From an uncultured Eubacteriales bacterium (GTDB taxonomy: Bacteria; Bacillota; Clostridia; Oscillospirales; CAG-272), in the NCBI GenBank assembly GCA_934462825.1, contig CAKSIP010000014.1:1-36072 (forward strand): a DNA stretch of 36,072 nucleotides, in the 5' to 3' direction. The translations under genes and the position numbers were made by a program. The stretch's first letter is position 1. Every line of letters starts with the position of its first letter. Shown here piece by piece: positions 8,025-15,220 of this stretch. Under the pieces are notes generated by a model. That model searched no databases, was not told the DNA's origin, and was given only the letters and a program-made list of their open reading frames with translations.

Positions 8025-8396
8025 ATGTTCATCCAGCGATTGAATGCTTTGATGAAAGAACGAAATATCAGCCGCGCTCGCCTTTCGTCCGACATTGGTT
8101 TTGGCATTAACCAAATCAAATATTGGGAAAAAAACGGGAATACGCCGTCGGCCGACACGGTGAAAAAATTGGCGGACTATTTTGACGTTTCCGTAGACTA
8201 TCTGCTTGGTATCTCGGATGTGCGCAAAGCCACGCCCGACGGCACCTCCGACAACACGTTGAACGAATATTTGGAGGAACTGAAAAACCGCCCGGAAATG
8301 CGCATGCTTTTTTCCCTGGCCAAAGGGGCTACCAAAGAAGATGTGGAGCAAGCGGTGGCGATTATCGAAGCCCTGCGGAAAACCAACCATGAATGA
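8025..8396 (+). CDS. Cro/CI-type helix-turn-helix repressor (XRE family)
   Basis: The 123-residue protein has an N-terminal XRE helix-turn-helix (residues about 2-63: RLNALMKERNISRARLSSDI, INQIKYWEKN, then the family signature LADYFDVSVDYLLGI) and a C-terminal helical region that probably dimerises or meets the protease. It probably binds the three ATCAC/GTGAT operators upstream and represses the leftward tail-fibre/holin promoter. RBS AGAAAGGAG precedes the ATG at 8025. Its end overlaps the ATG of the ImmA-type protease gene. Together they form the repressor/antirepressor pair known from ICEBs1 (ImmR/ImmA) and many prophages; that pairing is inferred from order and motifs. Confidence 0.92.
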   Translation: MFIQRLNALMKERNISRARLSSDIGFGINQIKYWEKNGNTPSADTVKKLADYFDVSVDYLLGISDVRKATPDGTSDNTLNEYLEELKNRPEMRMLFSLAKGATKEDVEQAVAIIEALRKTNHE

Positions 8397-8631
8397 GATT
8401 CTATGTCGCTATGCGCCCCTGCCGGGCACCATCAATGCCGTCACGGTCGTGGATGCCAACGGGGATTTTAATGTATATATCAATGCAAGCCTTTCACTGA
8501 CGGAACAAACGCGCGCCTGGGAACACGAATGTACTCACATTCGGCAAAATCATTTTTATCGAAAAAAAGCGGTAAAAGAGTGCGAGGCCGAAGCGCGTCA
8601 GGCAAAGCCTTTACCCGACGCGTCCCGATAA
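8389..8631 (+). CDS. ImmA/IrrE-type zinc metalloprotease
   Basis: The 80-residue product contains WEHECTHIRQNHF, in which HECTH is the HExxH zinc-protease motif, followed by YRKKAVKECEAEARQ, whose Glu-rich helix supplies the usual third ligand. Enzymes of this family cleave an adjacent XRE repressor and induce the element. The start at 8389 overlaps the repressor's last codons by eight bases, so the two are made together. At 80 residues it is at the short end for the family but keeps the catalytic core. Whether it is active is not visible. A repeat copy follows 24 bases after its stop. Confidence 0.88.
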   Translation: MNEILCRYAPLPGTINAVTVVDANGDFNVYINASLSLTEQTRAWEHECTHIRQNHFYRKKAVKECEAEARQAKPLPDASR

Positions 8632-8655
8632 TATCGCTCTGTTTTTATAGGAAAA

Positions 8656-8790
8656 GGGCTGTTGAAAACCCGTGTGGTTTTTCAACAGCCCTTCAAGCAT
8701 GCCGGACGAAATTCCGGCCTTTTTTAGCGATTCCTGATCGGTTTTGCCTCCATGTCTCGGCTTTTTCAATTGTCTTTGGCGGTCAAACGG
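8656..8790 (+). repeat. Two-hairpin interspersed repeat, copy 2
   Basis: Hairpin 1 spans 8656-8691 (GGGCTGTTGAAAA against TTTTTCAACAGCCC). Hairpin 2, near 8701-8719, has GCCGG and CCGGC arms and six T after it. The conserved tail follows: GATCGGTTTTGCC, CTCGGCTTTTTCAATTG, then GGCGGTCAAACGGCGGCG. It lies between the ImmA-type gene and the end of mnmE, which reads the other way. The T-run faces rightward, so it can end the repressor/protease transcript. Confidence 0.72.
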
Positions 8791-8804
8791 CGGCGTTTGG
8801 TTTT

Positions 8805-10217
8805 TTATTTTCCGACGCAAAACTTGGAAAAGATCTCAGATACGATGTCCTCACGAACATTTCTTCCGTTGATCTCGCCCAAAGCCTGCATCGCTTGCTC
8901 CGCATCAATGCAAGCCGAATCCAAAGCAAAGCCCGAGCGCAAACCGTCTGCGGCGCTTTGCAACAGCTCGCCCGCCTTTGTTAAAGCGGCATATTGCCGT
9001 GCGTCAGCCACGATGGCATCATAGCGAAGGTCGAGGCTGCCATCGGTGAAACGGTGATTGATTTCGGCCTGCAGCGCTTCCATACCGCTTTCATCCCGCA
9101 CGGAGATCACAAGAGCCTTGGAAAGCCCCCCGTCCGCAAGTGCTTTCTGCCAAACGGCCTGCGCGTGGTCTGTAGCGAGGTCGCTCTTATTGAGCAACGG
9201 AATCACCGCAGCTTCTATGCCGGCCAATTCACGGATCAGCACAACGTCCTCCTCGTCCGGGAGCCGCGTTCCGTCAAAAACCGCAAAAATCAATTCCGCC
9301 CTTTGCATAGCTTCACGAGCGCGTGCTACGCCAATGCTCTCCACGCGATCTCCGGTATTGCGAAGACCGGCCGTATCGCACAGCCGCAACGTGACCGCGC
9401 CGAAAGGAACCGTTTCTTCCAAAAGATCGCGCGTAGTTCCCTCTATATCGGTCACAATGGCGGCCTCGCGGCCGAGGATCCAATTATAAAGGGAGCTTTT
9501 GCCGGCGTTGGTTCGTCCGCAGATTACGGTGCGAATGCCTTCATTGACGGTGCGCCCTGTGCGATAGGTATCGCTCAGCTTGACGGTTTCCTCGTAAAGG
9601 GAGGTCAGCGACTGCAAGATCTGTGCTTCATCCAAGTGTCCCAGATCCTCATCGGGAAAGTCGATTCGGGCATAGATGCTGCTCAGCGTTTCGTTCAGCG
9701 TGGCATACAAAACGTCGATCTTATCGGAAAGCACGCCTTTGACGCCGGCATGGGCTAAGGCCAGCTGGCGCGCATTGGTAGCCTCCAGCAGTACGCCGAG
9801 CGCCTCGGCCTGCGAAAGGCTCATACGCCCCGAAACAAAAGCGCGGCGGGTAAATTCTCCGGCCATGGCCGGCCGCGCACCGGCCGAAAACACGGCCGCC
9901 AGCACGGTTTCCGTCACCAGCATACCGCCATGGCAGGAAATTTCCACGGTGTCTTCGCCGGTAAAAGAACGGGGCGCACGAAAAACAACGCACATACCAT
10001 CATCCACTTCGGTCGTTGTTCCGTCCGGCTCGGTCGTGCGTATGCCTCCATACAGCACGCGGCCGTGTTCCGCCAAGGAGAGTGCGCGTCCGTTTTTGGG
10101 GAAGAACACCTTCTCGCCCACAGCCACCGCCTCCGGGCCGGAAATTCGGATCACAGCGATGCCGCCTTTCCCGCGCGGCGTGGATACGGCGGCGATTGTA
10201 TCAAATACCTGCATCAT
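8805..10217 (-). CDS. mnmE: tRNA modification GTPase MnmE (TrmE)
   Basis: MnmE works with MnmG to put carboxymethylaminomethyl groups on wobble uridines of certain tRNAs. The 470-residue product has the N-terminal folate-binding domain (FDTIAAVSTPRGKGGIAVIRISG), a helical domain, and an inserted G domain. Its G1 loop is GRTNAGKSS (about 234-242), followed by EGTTRD, DTAGL and NKSD. The C-terminal FCVGK supplies the catalytic Cys. The start is the MMQVFDTIAAV methionine at 10217; in-frame codons further upstream lack support. A terminator separates it from khpB, so it may have its own promoter. The usual partner mnmG does not follow; the phage-derived island lies there instead. Confidence 0.96.
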   Translation of the reverse strand: MMQVFDTIAAVSTPRGKGGIAVIRISGPEAVAVGEKVFFPKNGRALSLAEHGRVLYGGIRTTEPDGTTTEVDDGMCVVFRAPRSFTGEDTVEISCHGGMLVTETVLAAVFSAGARPAMAGEFTRRAFVSGRMSLSQAEALGVLLEATNARQLALAHAGVKGVLSDKIDVLYATLNETLSSIYARIDFPDEDLGHLDEAQILQSLTSLYEETVKLSDTYRTGRTVNEGIRTVICGRTNAGKSSLYNWILGREAAIVTDIEGTTRDLLEETVPFGAVTLRLCDTAGLRNTGDRVESIGVARAREAMQRAELIFAVFDGTRLPDEEDVVLIRELAGIEAAVIPLLNKSDLATDHAQAVWQKALADGGLSKALVISVRDESGMEALQAEINHRFTDGSLDLRYDAIVADARQYAALTKAGELLQSAADGLRSGFALDSACIDAEQAMQALGEINGRNVREDIVSEIFSKFCVGK

Positions 10218-10276
10218 TTTTGTTTTCGTTCCTTTGCTTTCAAGATTCTGCCGGCGGATTCCACCCACAGTTTAGC

Positions 10277-10323
10277 AAAAGCGGGGGGCTGTCGAAGGTT
10301 GCGGCCTTCAGCAGTCCCCCCGC
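10277..10323 (-). terminator. Terminator between khpB and mnmE
   Basis: Arms GCGGGGGGCTG (10281-10291) and CAGTCCCCCCGC (10312-10323) with an inner GAAGG/CCTTC stem form a strong hairpin. On the minus strand it is followed by TTTTGC. It begins three bases after the khpB stop, so most transcripts from the rpmH promoter should end here before mnmE. Confidence 0.75.
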
Positions 10324-10325
10324 AC

Positions 10326-11027
10326 TCAGTCTGCGTCGTCCTCGTTGATAAAGTCCTCGGCGGAAGCTTCGTTCTTCACGCTTTGGTTCTTATCCACAAG
10401 ATAAATCACGATTTTACGGTTGTTTTCCGAACCGATCGAATTGGTTGACACTCCTTCGATATTTTGAACCTCGGAATGAATAATCCGACGCTCATAAGGG
10501 TTCATCGGCTCCAGCATCACGCTTTTTTTATTGCGCAGCACCTTCTCGGCCATTCTTCTGGCGAGAGCGCGGAGCGTTTCCTCGCGCTTTGCCCGATACC
10601 CTTCAATATCAATGGTTACTTTCACGTACTCTCTCTTTTCCCCGCTGATTTTGCGGTTGGCGGCTAAATTCGCCAAATATTGGAGAGAATCCAGGGTGTC
10701 GCCGTGATGGCCGATCAGGATGCCGGCGCCTTCGCCGTCCACATGAATCCAGCCCTCGCCGTCTTCATTTTTAGCCAGCGTTACCGTAGCGTCAAGTTCC
10801 ATATCCGAAACGACTTTACGAATCATTTCCAGCGCAGCGTACACACCGCGTAAAGCGTAGGTAGCATGGATCTTTGCCGGTGCGGCGCCGATACCAAACA
10901 GGCCTTTTTTTGCTTCTTCCAGCACCGTATATTCAATAGCCTCCGCATTCGGAGCGCCCAATTCCGCCACAGCTTTTTCTATGGCTTCCGCTGTTGTTTT
11001 AGCGGTCACTGTAATTTCTTTATTCAC
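10326..11027 (-). CDS. khpB: RNA-binding protein KhpB (Jag), Jag-N/KH/R3H
   Basis: KhpB (Jag, EloR) is a cytoplasmic RNA-binding protein that partners with KhpA and influences cell elongation and division in Gram-positive bacteria. The 233-residue product shows the Jag-N domain (TAKTTAEAIEKAVAELG to GLFGIGAAPAKI), a KH domain with the loop LIGHHGDTLDSLQYL, and a C-terminal R3H domain (ALARRMAEKVLRN, then MNPYERRIIHSEVQ). The start is a GTG at 11027 with GGAG seven bases upstream. It follows yidC directly, the classical order. Confidence 0.94.
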   Translation of the reverse strand: MNKEITVTAKTTAEAIEKAVAELGAPNAEAIEYTVLEEAKKGLFGIGAAPAKIHATYALRGVYAALEMIRKVVSDMELDATVTLAKNEDGEGWIHVDGEGAGILIGHHGDTLDSLQYLANLAANRKISGEKREYVKVTIDIEGYRAKREETLRALARRMAEKVLRNKKSVMLEPMNPYERRIIHSEVQNIEGVSTNSIGSENNRKIVIYLVDKNQSVKNEASAEDFINEDDAD

Positions 11028-11056
11028 GTTCGTTCTCCAAAATACAATAAAAAGTC

Positions 11057-12352
11057 TTACGGGTTGATTTCATTTGCATCGTCCGTGTCGGGATCGGATG
11101 CTTTTTCCGCATCGGTTTTCCCATCGGTTTCCGCATCGGCCTTTTCCTCGGCCTTTGATTCTGTCGTGTTCGTTTTTTCCTCTTTTGCCGGGCGATCCTC
11201 GTCATTCTTCAAAGGAGCGGCCTCCACCGGCGTTTTTTCCGCCAGGGCCTCCGGCTTGGTTTCTACGGGCACAATCCGATTGCCGTTGGCATCGTAGTCA
11301 TCATCATCAATATGATGCAACGAGCGGGGACGTGGTGCATTGGGATCTCGCGGTGCGCGCGCAGCCGCTTTGGCTGCTTTTCCGTTGATCTCTTTTTCGG
11401 CGGCCTTGTAATCTTCCTCGGTAAATTTAGGCAACGGCATCGCCTTATAAAGGATAAACTGCTCCAGCGAGGAAATCAGGCTCTTAAAAATCCAATACAC
11501 ACCGACAGCGGCAGGGGTAATAAATGTGATATAGACCGAGAAGGCGGGCATTGCGATGTCCATAATATTGTTGGAGCATCCCATAGCCTGTGCTTCTGCA
11601 CCGGCCATCGCCGGCTGATAAACCAATTTTCTTGTCAGCTTCATGCTGAAGAAATAAGCAAGGAAGGTGAGTACCGGAACCAAAAGAAGCGGCCAGGTAT
11701 TGGCCAGATCGGTAAAGCCGGGGTTCAAGCCGAGGTTGACTTTTCCGCCGAAAATGGTGAAATCGGGCAGTCTGTCAAACATGCCGGCCAACTCGTTGTA
11801 AGCATTCAGGCCCGCATCCGTGGAGCCTTCCACGGCAAATGTCTTCATGGCTTCAAAGCCGGCCATGCCCTGCTCCTTAATGATAGAAATCAGGCGGATC
11901 GTCATATTGCCGATGTTTTTAATTCCCTTTTCCTCCAGCACCGGTTGCAGATACTGCGAAATGGTGTTCACCGTTGCGTCAGACATGCAAAGCACATATT
12001 TCAACGGGTTGATCACGATATTATAAAGCGCGATCAGAATGGGAAATTGTATCAGTGTGGTCAGGCAACCGCCGAATTGGTTGTAGCCTTCCTTCTGATA
12101 AAATTCCATAATTTCCTGCTGCATTTTTTGCTGCGTTACCTTGTCGTTACGCCCCGCATATTTTTTGCGGATGGCCATTTCCTTCGGACGAAGCTTGGCC
12201 TGCTTGATGGATGACTTCTGCCGCTGGATCGCCAGGGGCAAAAGGATGATTTCTACGGTAAGCGCAAAGAGCAGCAATGCGATCATATAACTGCCCGTCC
12301 AGCTGTCAAGCCAGCCGAGATATGCGCCGATCCATTGAAGGATTTTTGTCAT
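11057..12352 (-). CDS. yidC: Membrane protein insertase YidC
   Basis: YidC inserts and folds membrane proteins, alone or with Sec. The 431-residue protein has the conserved five-helix core: SYMIALLLFALTVEIILLPL, a cytoplasmic hairpin (RPKEMAIRKKY to YQKEGYNQFGG), GCLTTLIQFPILIALYNIV, WPLLLVPVLTFLAYFF, and PAAVGVYWIFKSLISSLEQF. A loop of about 100 residues sits between the second and third core helices. A low-complexity acidic C-terminal tail of about 100 residues makes it much longer than the Bacillus lipoprotein form (about 260), and no lipobox is seen. The ATG at 12352 is chosen because AAAGG lies nine bases upstream. It follows yidD in the rpmH operon. Confidence 0.95.
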   Translation of the reverse strand: MTKILQWIGAYLGWLDSWTGSYMIALLLFALTVEIILLPLAIQRQKSSIKQAKLRPKEMAIRKKYAGRNDKVTQQKMQQEIMEFYQKEGYNQFGGCLTTLIQFPILIALYNIVINPLKYVLCMSDATVNTISQYLQPVLEEKGIKNIGNMTIRLISIIKEQGMAGFEAMKTFAVEGSTDAGLNAYNELAGMFDRLPDFTIFGGKVNLGLNPGFTDLANTWPLLLVPVLTFLAYFFSMKLTRKLVYQPAMAGAEAQAMGCSNNIMDIAMPAFSVYITFITPAAVGVYWIFKSLISSLEQFILYKAMPLPKFTEEDYKAAEKEINGKAAKAAARAPRDPNAPRPRSLHHIDDDDYDANGNRIVPVETKPEALAEKTPVEAAPLKNDEDRPAKEEKTNTTESKAEEKADAETDGKTDAEKASDPDTDDANEINP

Positions 12353-12402
12353 TCTGTTTTGACCTTTCTGCAATTAAATTCGAGAATGCTTTTGTCATTT
12401 TC

Positions 12403-12720
12403 TCAGTTACCATTGTCATCGGAAGTGCCGGTATCGCACTCCTTCTTTTCCTCATTTTCGGCCGGATCCTCCGGCGTCATCCCTTTTCCCATCGTTGAAA
12501 ATCCCTTGTCCGGCACCGGATCGTACCCTCCGGCACAAAAAGGATTGCACCGCAGGATTCTCCAAACCGTCAAGATCATTCCGACAAAAAAGCCGCGTTT
12601 CTGAAATGCCTCAATGGCATAGGCTGAACATGTAGGCATAAACCTGCATGTCGGGTTACGTTTCAAGGGGGAGAGAAATTTTCTGTAAAAGCGAATCAAC
12701 CAAATGCACACATATTTCAT
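12403..12720 (-). CDS. yidD: Membrane protein insertion efficiency factor YidD
   Basis: YidD is a small membrane-bound protein that assists YidC-dependent insertion. The 105-residue product carries the family signature: IRFYRKFLSPLKRNPTCRF, MPTCSAYAIEAFQKRG, and RILRCNPFCAGGYDPVP. The C-terminal 30 residues are an acidic extension. The ATG at 12720 lies 19 bases after the rnpA stop, with an AGGTGG RBS next to that stop. A longer frame would run into rnpA and is not supported. Its position between rnpA and yidC is conserved across bacteria. Confidence 0.95.
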   Translation of the reverse strand: MKYVCIWLIRFYRKFLSPLKRNPTCRFMPTCSAYAIEAFQKRGFFVGMILTVWRILRCNPFCAGGYDPVPDKGFSTMGKGMTPEDPAENEEKKECDTGTSDDNGN

Positions 12721-12739
12721 GAAAAATCCGAAGCCACCT

Positions 12740-13153
12740 CTATTTTTCCGCCTTATTTTTATCCTTCGATTCAGCCGCCGGCAAAAACATATCCAACCGT
12801 TTGAAAGCAAACCGAAGTTCTTTTTCAATGTCGGTGCTTTTGACATCGGCCGCTTCCCGCTTGGCGGCAAGGATCACAAGATAACCTTTGCGAAGTGTAC
12901 CTTCTTTTTCAATCGCACGGTAGCCCTCTCGCAGAATCCGTTTGATGCGATTGCGCACAACGGCCTTTCCGTTCTTTTTGGAAACGGACAGCCCGATGCG
13001 ATTGATATACTCTTTTTCGGGATTGGCTTGCATGAGCTTTTTCGCCTTCAGATCCTTCAGAACATAAACGCATACGTAACGTCCGAAAAATCGTTTTCCC
13101 TTAGCATAGGCTTTGTTATAAAGATGATGCTCTTTTACGGCCATGTTTTTCAT
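12740..13153 (-). CDS. rnpA: Ribonuclease P protein component
   Basis: RnpA is the protein subunit of RNase P and helps the catalytic RNA bind pre-tRNA 5' leaders. The 137-residue protein contains the signature NRIGLSVSKKNGKAVVRNRIKRILREGYR with the RNR motif. The N-terminal part (EHHLYNKAYAKGKRFFGRYV) matches the leader-binding face. The C-terminal 15 residues are Lys/Glu-rich. RBS AGGAG precedes the ATG at 13153. It follows rpmH, but with an unusually long gap of about 340 bases containing a terminator-like hairpin. Confidence 0.96.
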   Translation of the reverse strand: MKNMAVKEHHLYNKAYAKGKRFFGRYVCVYVLKDLKAKKLMQANPEKEYINRIGLSVSKKNGKAVVRNRIKRILREGYRAIEKEGTLRKGYLVILAAKREAADVKSTDIEKELRFAFKRLDMFLPAAESKDKNKAEK

Positions 13154-13343
13154 GTTTTACTCCTGTTATTTCGGGCTTTCACTGTTTTCGCCGTGCCTGA
13201 GGCCAAGCCAAGTTGCCCGGATGCCTTTCGCCGGTTTTCATCGATGCCGTAAAGTCATTGCGTCGTTCCTGTTCCGTGTGCTTGTGTTTGATTTTGTACT
13301 TTGATTGCTTTTGTGCGTTGATCGTGCGAAAAGCCTTTTTCGT
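13154..13343 (-). other. Leader region of rnpA
   Basis: About 190 bases between the terminator hairpin and rnpA. I see the AGGAG RBS of rnpA at its end, but no convincing promoter or protein gene. rpmH and rnpA are normally almost adjacent, so this insertion is unusual. An open frame on the minus strand spanning it lacks an RBS and resembles no protein I know. Confidence 0.5.
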
Positions 13344-13405
13344 AAAAAAATCTCCGACGTCTGAAAGCATTTTCCTTCGCTGGAAAGTGACAGGCATCGG
13401 AGATT
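13344..13405 (-). terminator. Terminator or attenuator between rpmH and rnpA
   Basis: On the minus strand, AATCTCCGA (complement of 13397-13405) pairs with TCGGAGATT (complement of 13349-13357). An inner TTTCC/GGAAA hairpin forms within the long loop, and the outer stem is followed by a run of T. Transcripts from the rpmH promoter would partly or wholly stop here, making much more rpmH than rnpA message. Such differential expression is known for this pair, but the exact structure here is only read by eye. Confidence 0.65.
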
Positions 13406-13493
13406 GACTGCGTTCAAAGCATCCCGCAGAAGCATCGGCCCTTCGCACACGGCCAAATAACAGCCGATACGGAGCGAAACGCACAGAGCTGAA

Positions 13494-13628
13494 TTAGTAA
13501 GACAGTCTCTTTCTGCCTTTCATACGTCTTCTCTTGAGGACGTTTCTTCCGTCAGCCGTCTTCATTCTTTTTCTGAAGCCGTGCTCCTTCTTTCTTTGGC
13601 GCTTCTTAGGCTGATATGTTCTGAGCAT
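13494..13628 (-). CDS. rpmH: 50S ribosomal protein L34
   Basis: The 44-residue product begins MLRTYQPKKRQRKKEHGFRK, continues RMKTADGRNVLKRRRMKGRK and ends RLSY. This is the complete, highly basic L34 sequence of the large ribosomal subunit, with all family landmarks. RBS AGGAGGTGA lies six bases before the ATG at 13628. It opens the rpmH-rnpA-yidD-yidC-khpB cluster behind a strong promoter. In many bacteria dnaA lies divergently next to rpmH; here a methyltransferase gene lies upstream on the same strand instead. Confidence 0.98.
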   Translation of the reverse strand: MLRTYQPKKRQRKKEHGFRKRMKTADGRNVLKRRRMKGRKRLSY

Positions 13629-13726
13629 GATCGTCACCTCCTTATATTATTCGCAACAAATGAATTTCGTGTTGAATCGGGAACGACCGCAACCGATAGT
13701 TTCACTTTTACACAATGACAACTTAT

Positions 13727-13756
13727 ATTATATATGGGTATGCCCCGGTTTGTCAA
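13727..13756 (-). promoter_or_regulatory. Promoter of the rpmH-rnpA-yidD-yidC-khpB operon
   Basis: On the minus strand TTGACA (13751-13756) and TATAAT (13727-13732) are 18 bases apart; an overlapping TATATA gives 16. The transcript would start near 13720 and run about 90 bases to the rpmH ATG. I found no DnaA-box cluster around it, so there is no sign of the replication origin. Confidence 0.85.
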
Positions 13757-13792
13757 GTCTTTTCCCTGATTTTTTCAATTCAAAATGTAAAT

Positions 13793-14911
13793 TTATTTTT
13801 TCTCCGGTTCTTTTTTCTTGTTTTGAGCCTTCAAGCGGTTCTTTTGCAGAAGATAATCCGACGTATTTCTCTCCCAGAACACACCGTCCTCATAGCCCTG
13901 GATCCTTGAATCCTCATCCGCATCGCACAAGCGCTTCTCGCCCCAGGCACAATACAGCGGATTTTGCTCTATCGCCAAAAAGTGCCTTCCGAGCTTTTTG
14001 GCCGTCACGGCGGTACTGCCGCTGCCGGCAAACGGATCCAACACAAGATCACCCGCGTTACTGCTGGCTAAAATCAATTTGGCCAGCAATTTTTCGGGTT
14101 TTTGCGTAGGATGCGCCGTGTTTTCCGCCATCGACCAATACGGAATCGAAATGTCGTCCCAAAAATTGGAGGGGCACGTATCCCGGAATTTTTCCGCGTC
14201 AGACTGTTGCCAATCCTTCGGTACGCCGGCCTCCCGATAAGGGGCAAGCACGCGACGGCGCACCTTCACATCCTCCAAACAGAATGTATAGTCCTCTTTC
14301 TCGGAGGCCGTGGCAAACCAAATATCCTCCATGCCGTTTTTCCAATTTTTTTGCGCGCCGCGTCCTTTTTCACGTTGCCACGTGATTCGGCCGCGCAGGC
14401 AAAGTCTTTCCGCCAAAAGTGGCGCAATGGTCATGCCCGAATACCAATCGCAGCAAACATACAGCGTTCCCGTAGGCTTCAGGCACGGCAAAACGCAATC
14501 CATCCACTGCTCGGTATATTGGCGGTATTGCAAGAGACTTTGCGCGGCAAAACGGTTGCCGTGGAAATCCTTAGTCAAATTGTAGGGGGGATCGACAACA
14601 ATGAGATCGGCAAAACCTTTCGGCAGGCGCGAAAGAACCGCAAAGGCGTCTCCGCACACAATCCGATCCAGCGCGAGGGAAAAATTCGCTTCCCTTTCGG
14701 TTTCTTCCGCCTGCTCGGAGAGCCTTTGCATCGGAAGGCTCATAGCGCCATACCGCTGTCCTTCCTCGCTGTTCAGCGAAAAATCAATGGTTTTATTGCG
14801 CACGGATTTTTCTCTTTTGGCTTTTTCTGTCGCTTGCTCTGCGTTTTCTTTTTCTTTTTCTTTTTCTTTCTCTTTTTCTTTCCGATCGTTTCTATTGTTC
14901 CTGTTGTTCAT
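13793..14911 (-). CDS. Orphan DNA methyltransferase, beta class (N4-cytosine/N6-adenine type)
   Basis: The 372-residue protein has the catalytic VVDPPYN motif at about residues 107-110 and the S-adenosylmethionine motif LDPFAGSGST at about 292-298. That order (motif IV, target recognition, motif I) marks the beta class of amino-methyltransferases. AHPTQKPEKLLAKLI, common in this class, precedes motif I. The N-terminus starts with an Asn/Arg stretch and a KE dipeptide run encoded by a purine microsatellite near 14846-14882, an unusual extension. The start at 14911 follows GGAAAGGG. No restriction enzyme gene is adjacent. The recognition sequence cannot be read from the protein. Confidence 0.9.
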   Translation of the reverse strand: MNNRNNRNDRKEKEKEKEKEKENAEQATEKAKREKSVRNKTIDFSLNSEEGQRYGAMSLPMQRLSEQAEETEREANFSLALDRIVCGDAFAVLSRLPKGFADLIVVDPPYNLTKDFHGNRFAAQSLLQYRQYTEQWMDCVLPCLKPTGTLYVCCDWYSGMTIAPLLAERLCLRGRITWQREKGRGAQKNWKNGMEDIWFATASEKEDYTFCLEDVKVRRRVLAPYREAGVPKDWQQSDAEKFRDTCPSNFWDDISIPYWSMAENTAHPTQKPEKLLAKLILASSNAGDLVLDPFAGSGSTAVTAKKLGRHFLAIEQNPLYCAWGEKRLCDADEDSRIQGYEDGVFWERNTSDYLLQKNRLKAQNKKKEPEKK

Positions 14912-15028
14912 AAGCACGGCCCTTTCCTGAAGCAAAGAAAATGGGGGAACTCGTTTTTTTGATTGGCTGAACCGGGAGCGGCCCTGTCGCAAGGACAACG
15001 CGGGGCGCGGCCCGGTTCAAGGCGAAGC

Positions 15029-15190
15029 GGGGCTGCTGAAAACCCGCGAGGATTTTCAACAGCCCTTCAAAGATGCCGATCGGGATGCCGGCATTTTGAT
15101 ACGATCTTGGTCGGTTTTGCCCCATGGCTTGACTTGTTCAGTTTTCCCGATGGCAAAACGGCGGCGCTTGCCGGCCGAGGCCAACGTCGT
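15029..15190 (+). repeat. Two-hairpin interspersed repeat, copy 3
   Basis: Hairpin 1 spans 15029-15065 (GGGCTGCTGAAAA against TTTTCAACAGCCC). Hairpin 2 at 15073-15094 has ATGCCG and CGGCAT arms. The tail has TCGGTTTTGCCCCATGGCTT, then GGCAAAACGGCGGCG and GCCGGCCGAGGCCAACG. Both flanking genes (methyltransferase and E1) read leftward, yet the element points rightward, so here it cannot be an ordinary terminator for a rightward gene. It fills most of the 309-base gap between them. Confidence 0.72.
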
Positions 15191-15220
15191 TTTTATAGTT
15201 TGATTTTTCGGAATGCGCGA

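Noticed and set aside
10390..10398. A TTATCCACA sequence matching a DnaA box
   Set aside because: It is a single site inside khpB with no cluster, no AT-rich unwinding region and no dnaA nearby.
13179..13484. Minus-strand open frame between rpmH and rnpA
   Set aside because: It covers the terminator-like hairpin, has no RBS and a composition unlike a folded protein.
14836..14885. Pyrimidine-rich microsatellite seen as a possible regulatory tract
   Set aside because: It is coding sequence for the KE run of the methyltransferase; kept only as a possible slippage site.
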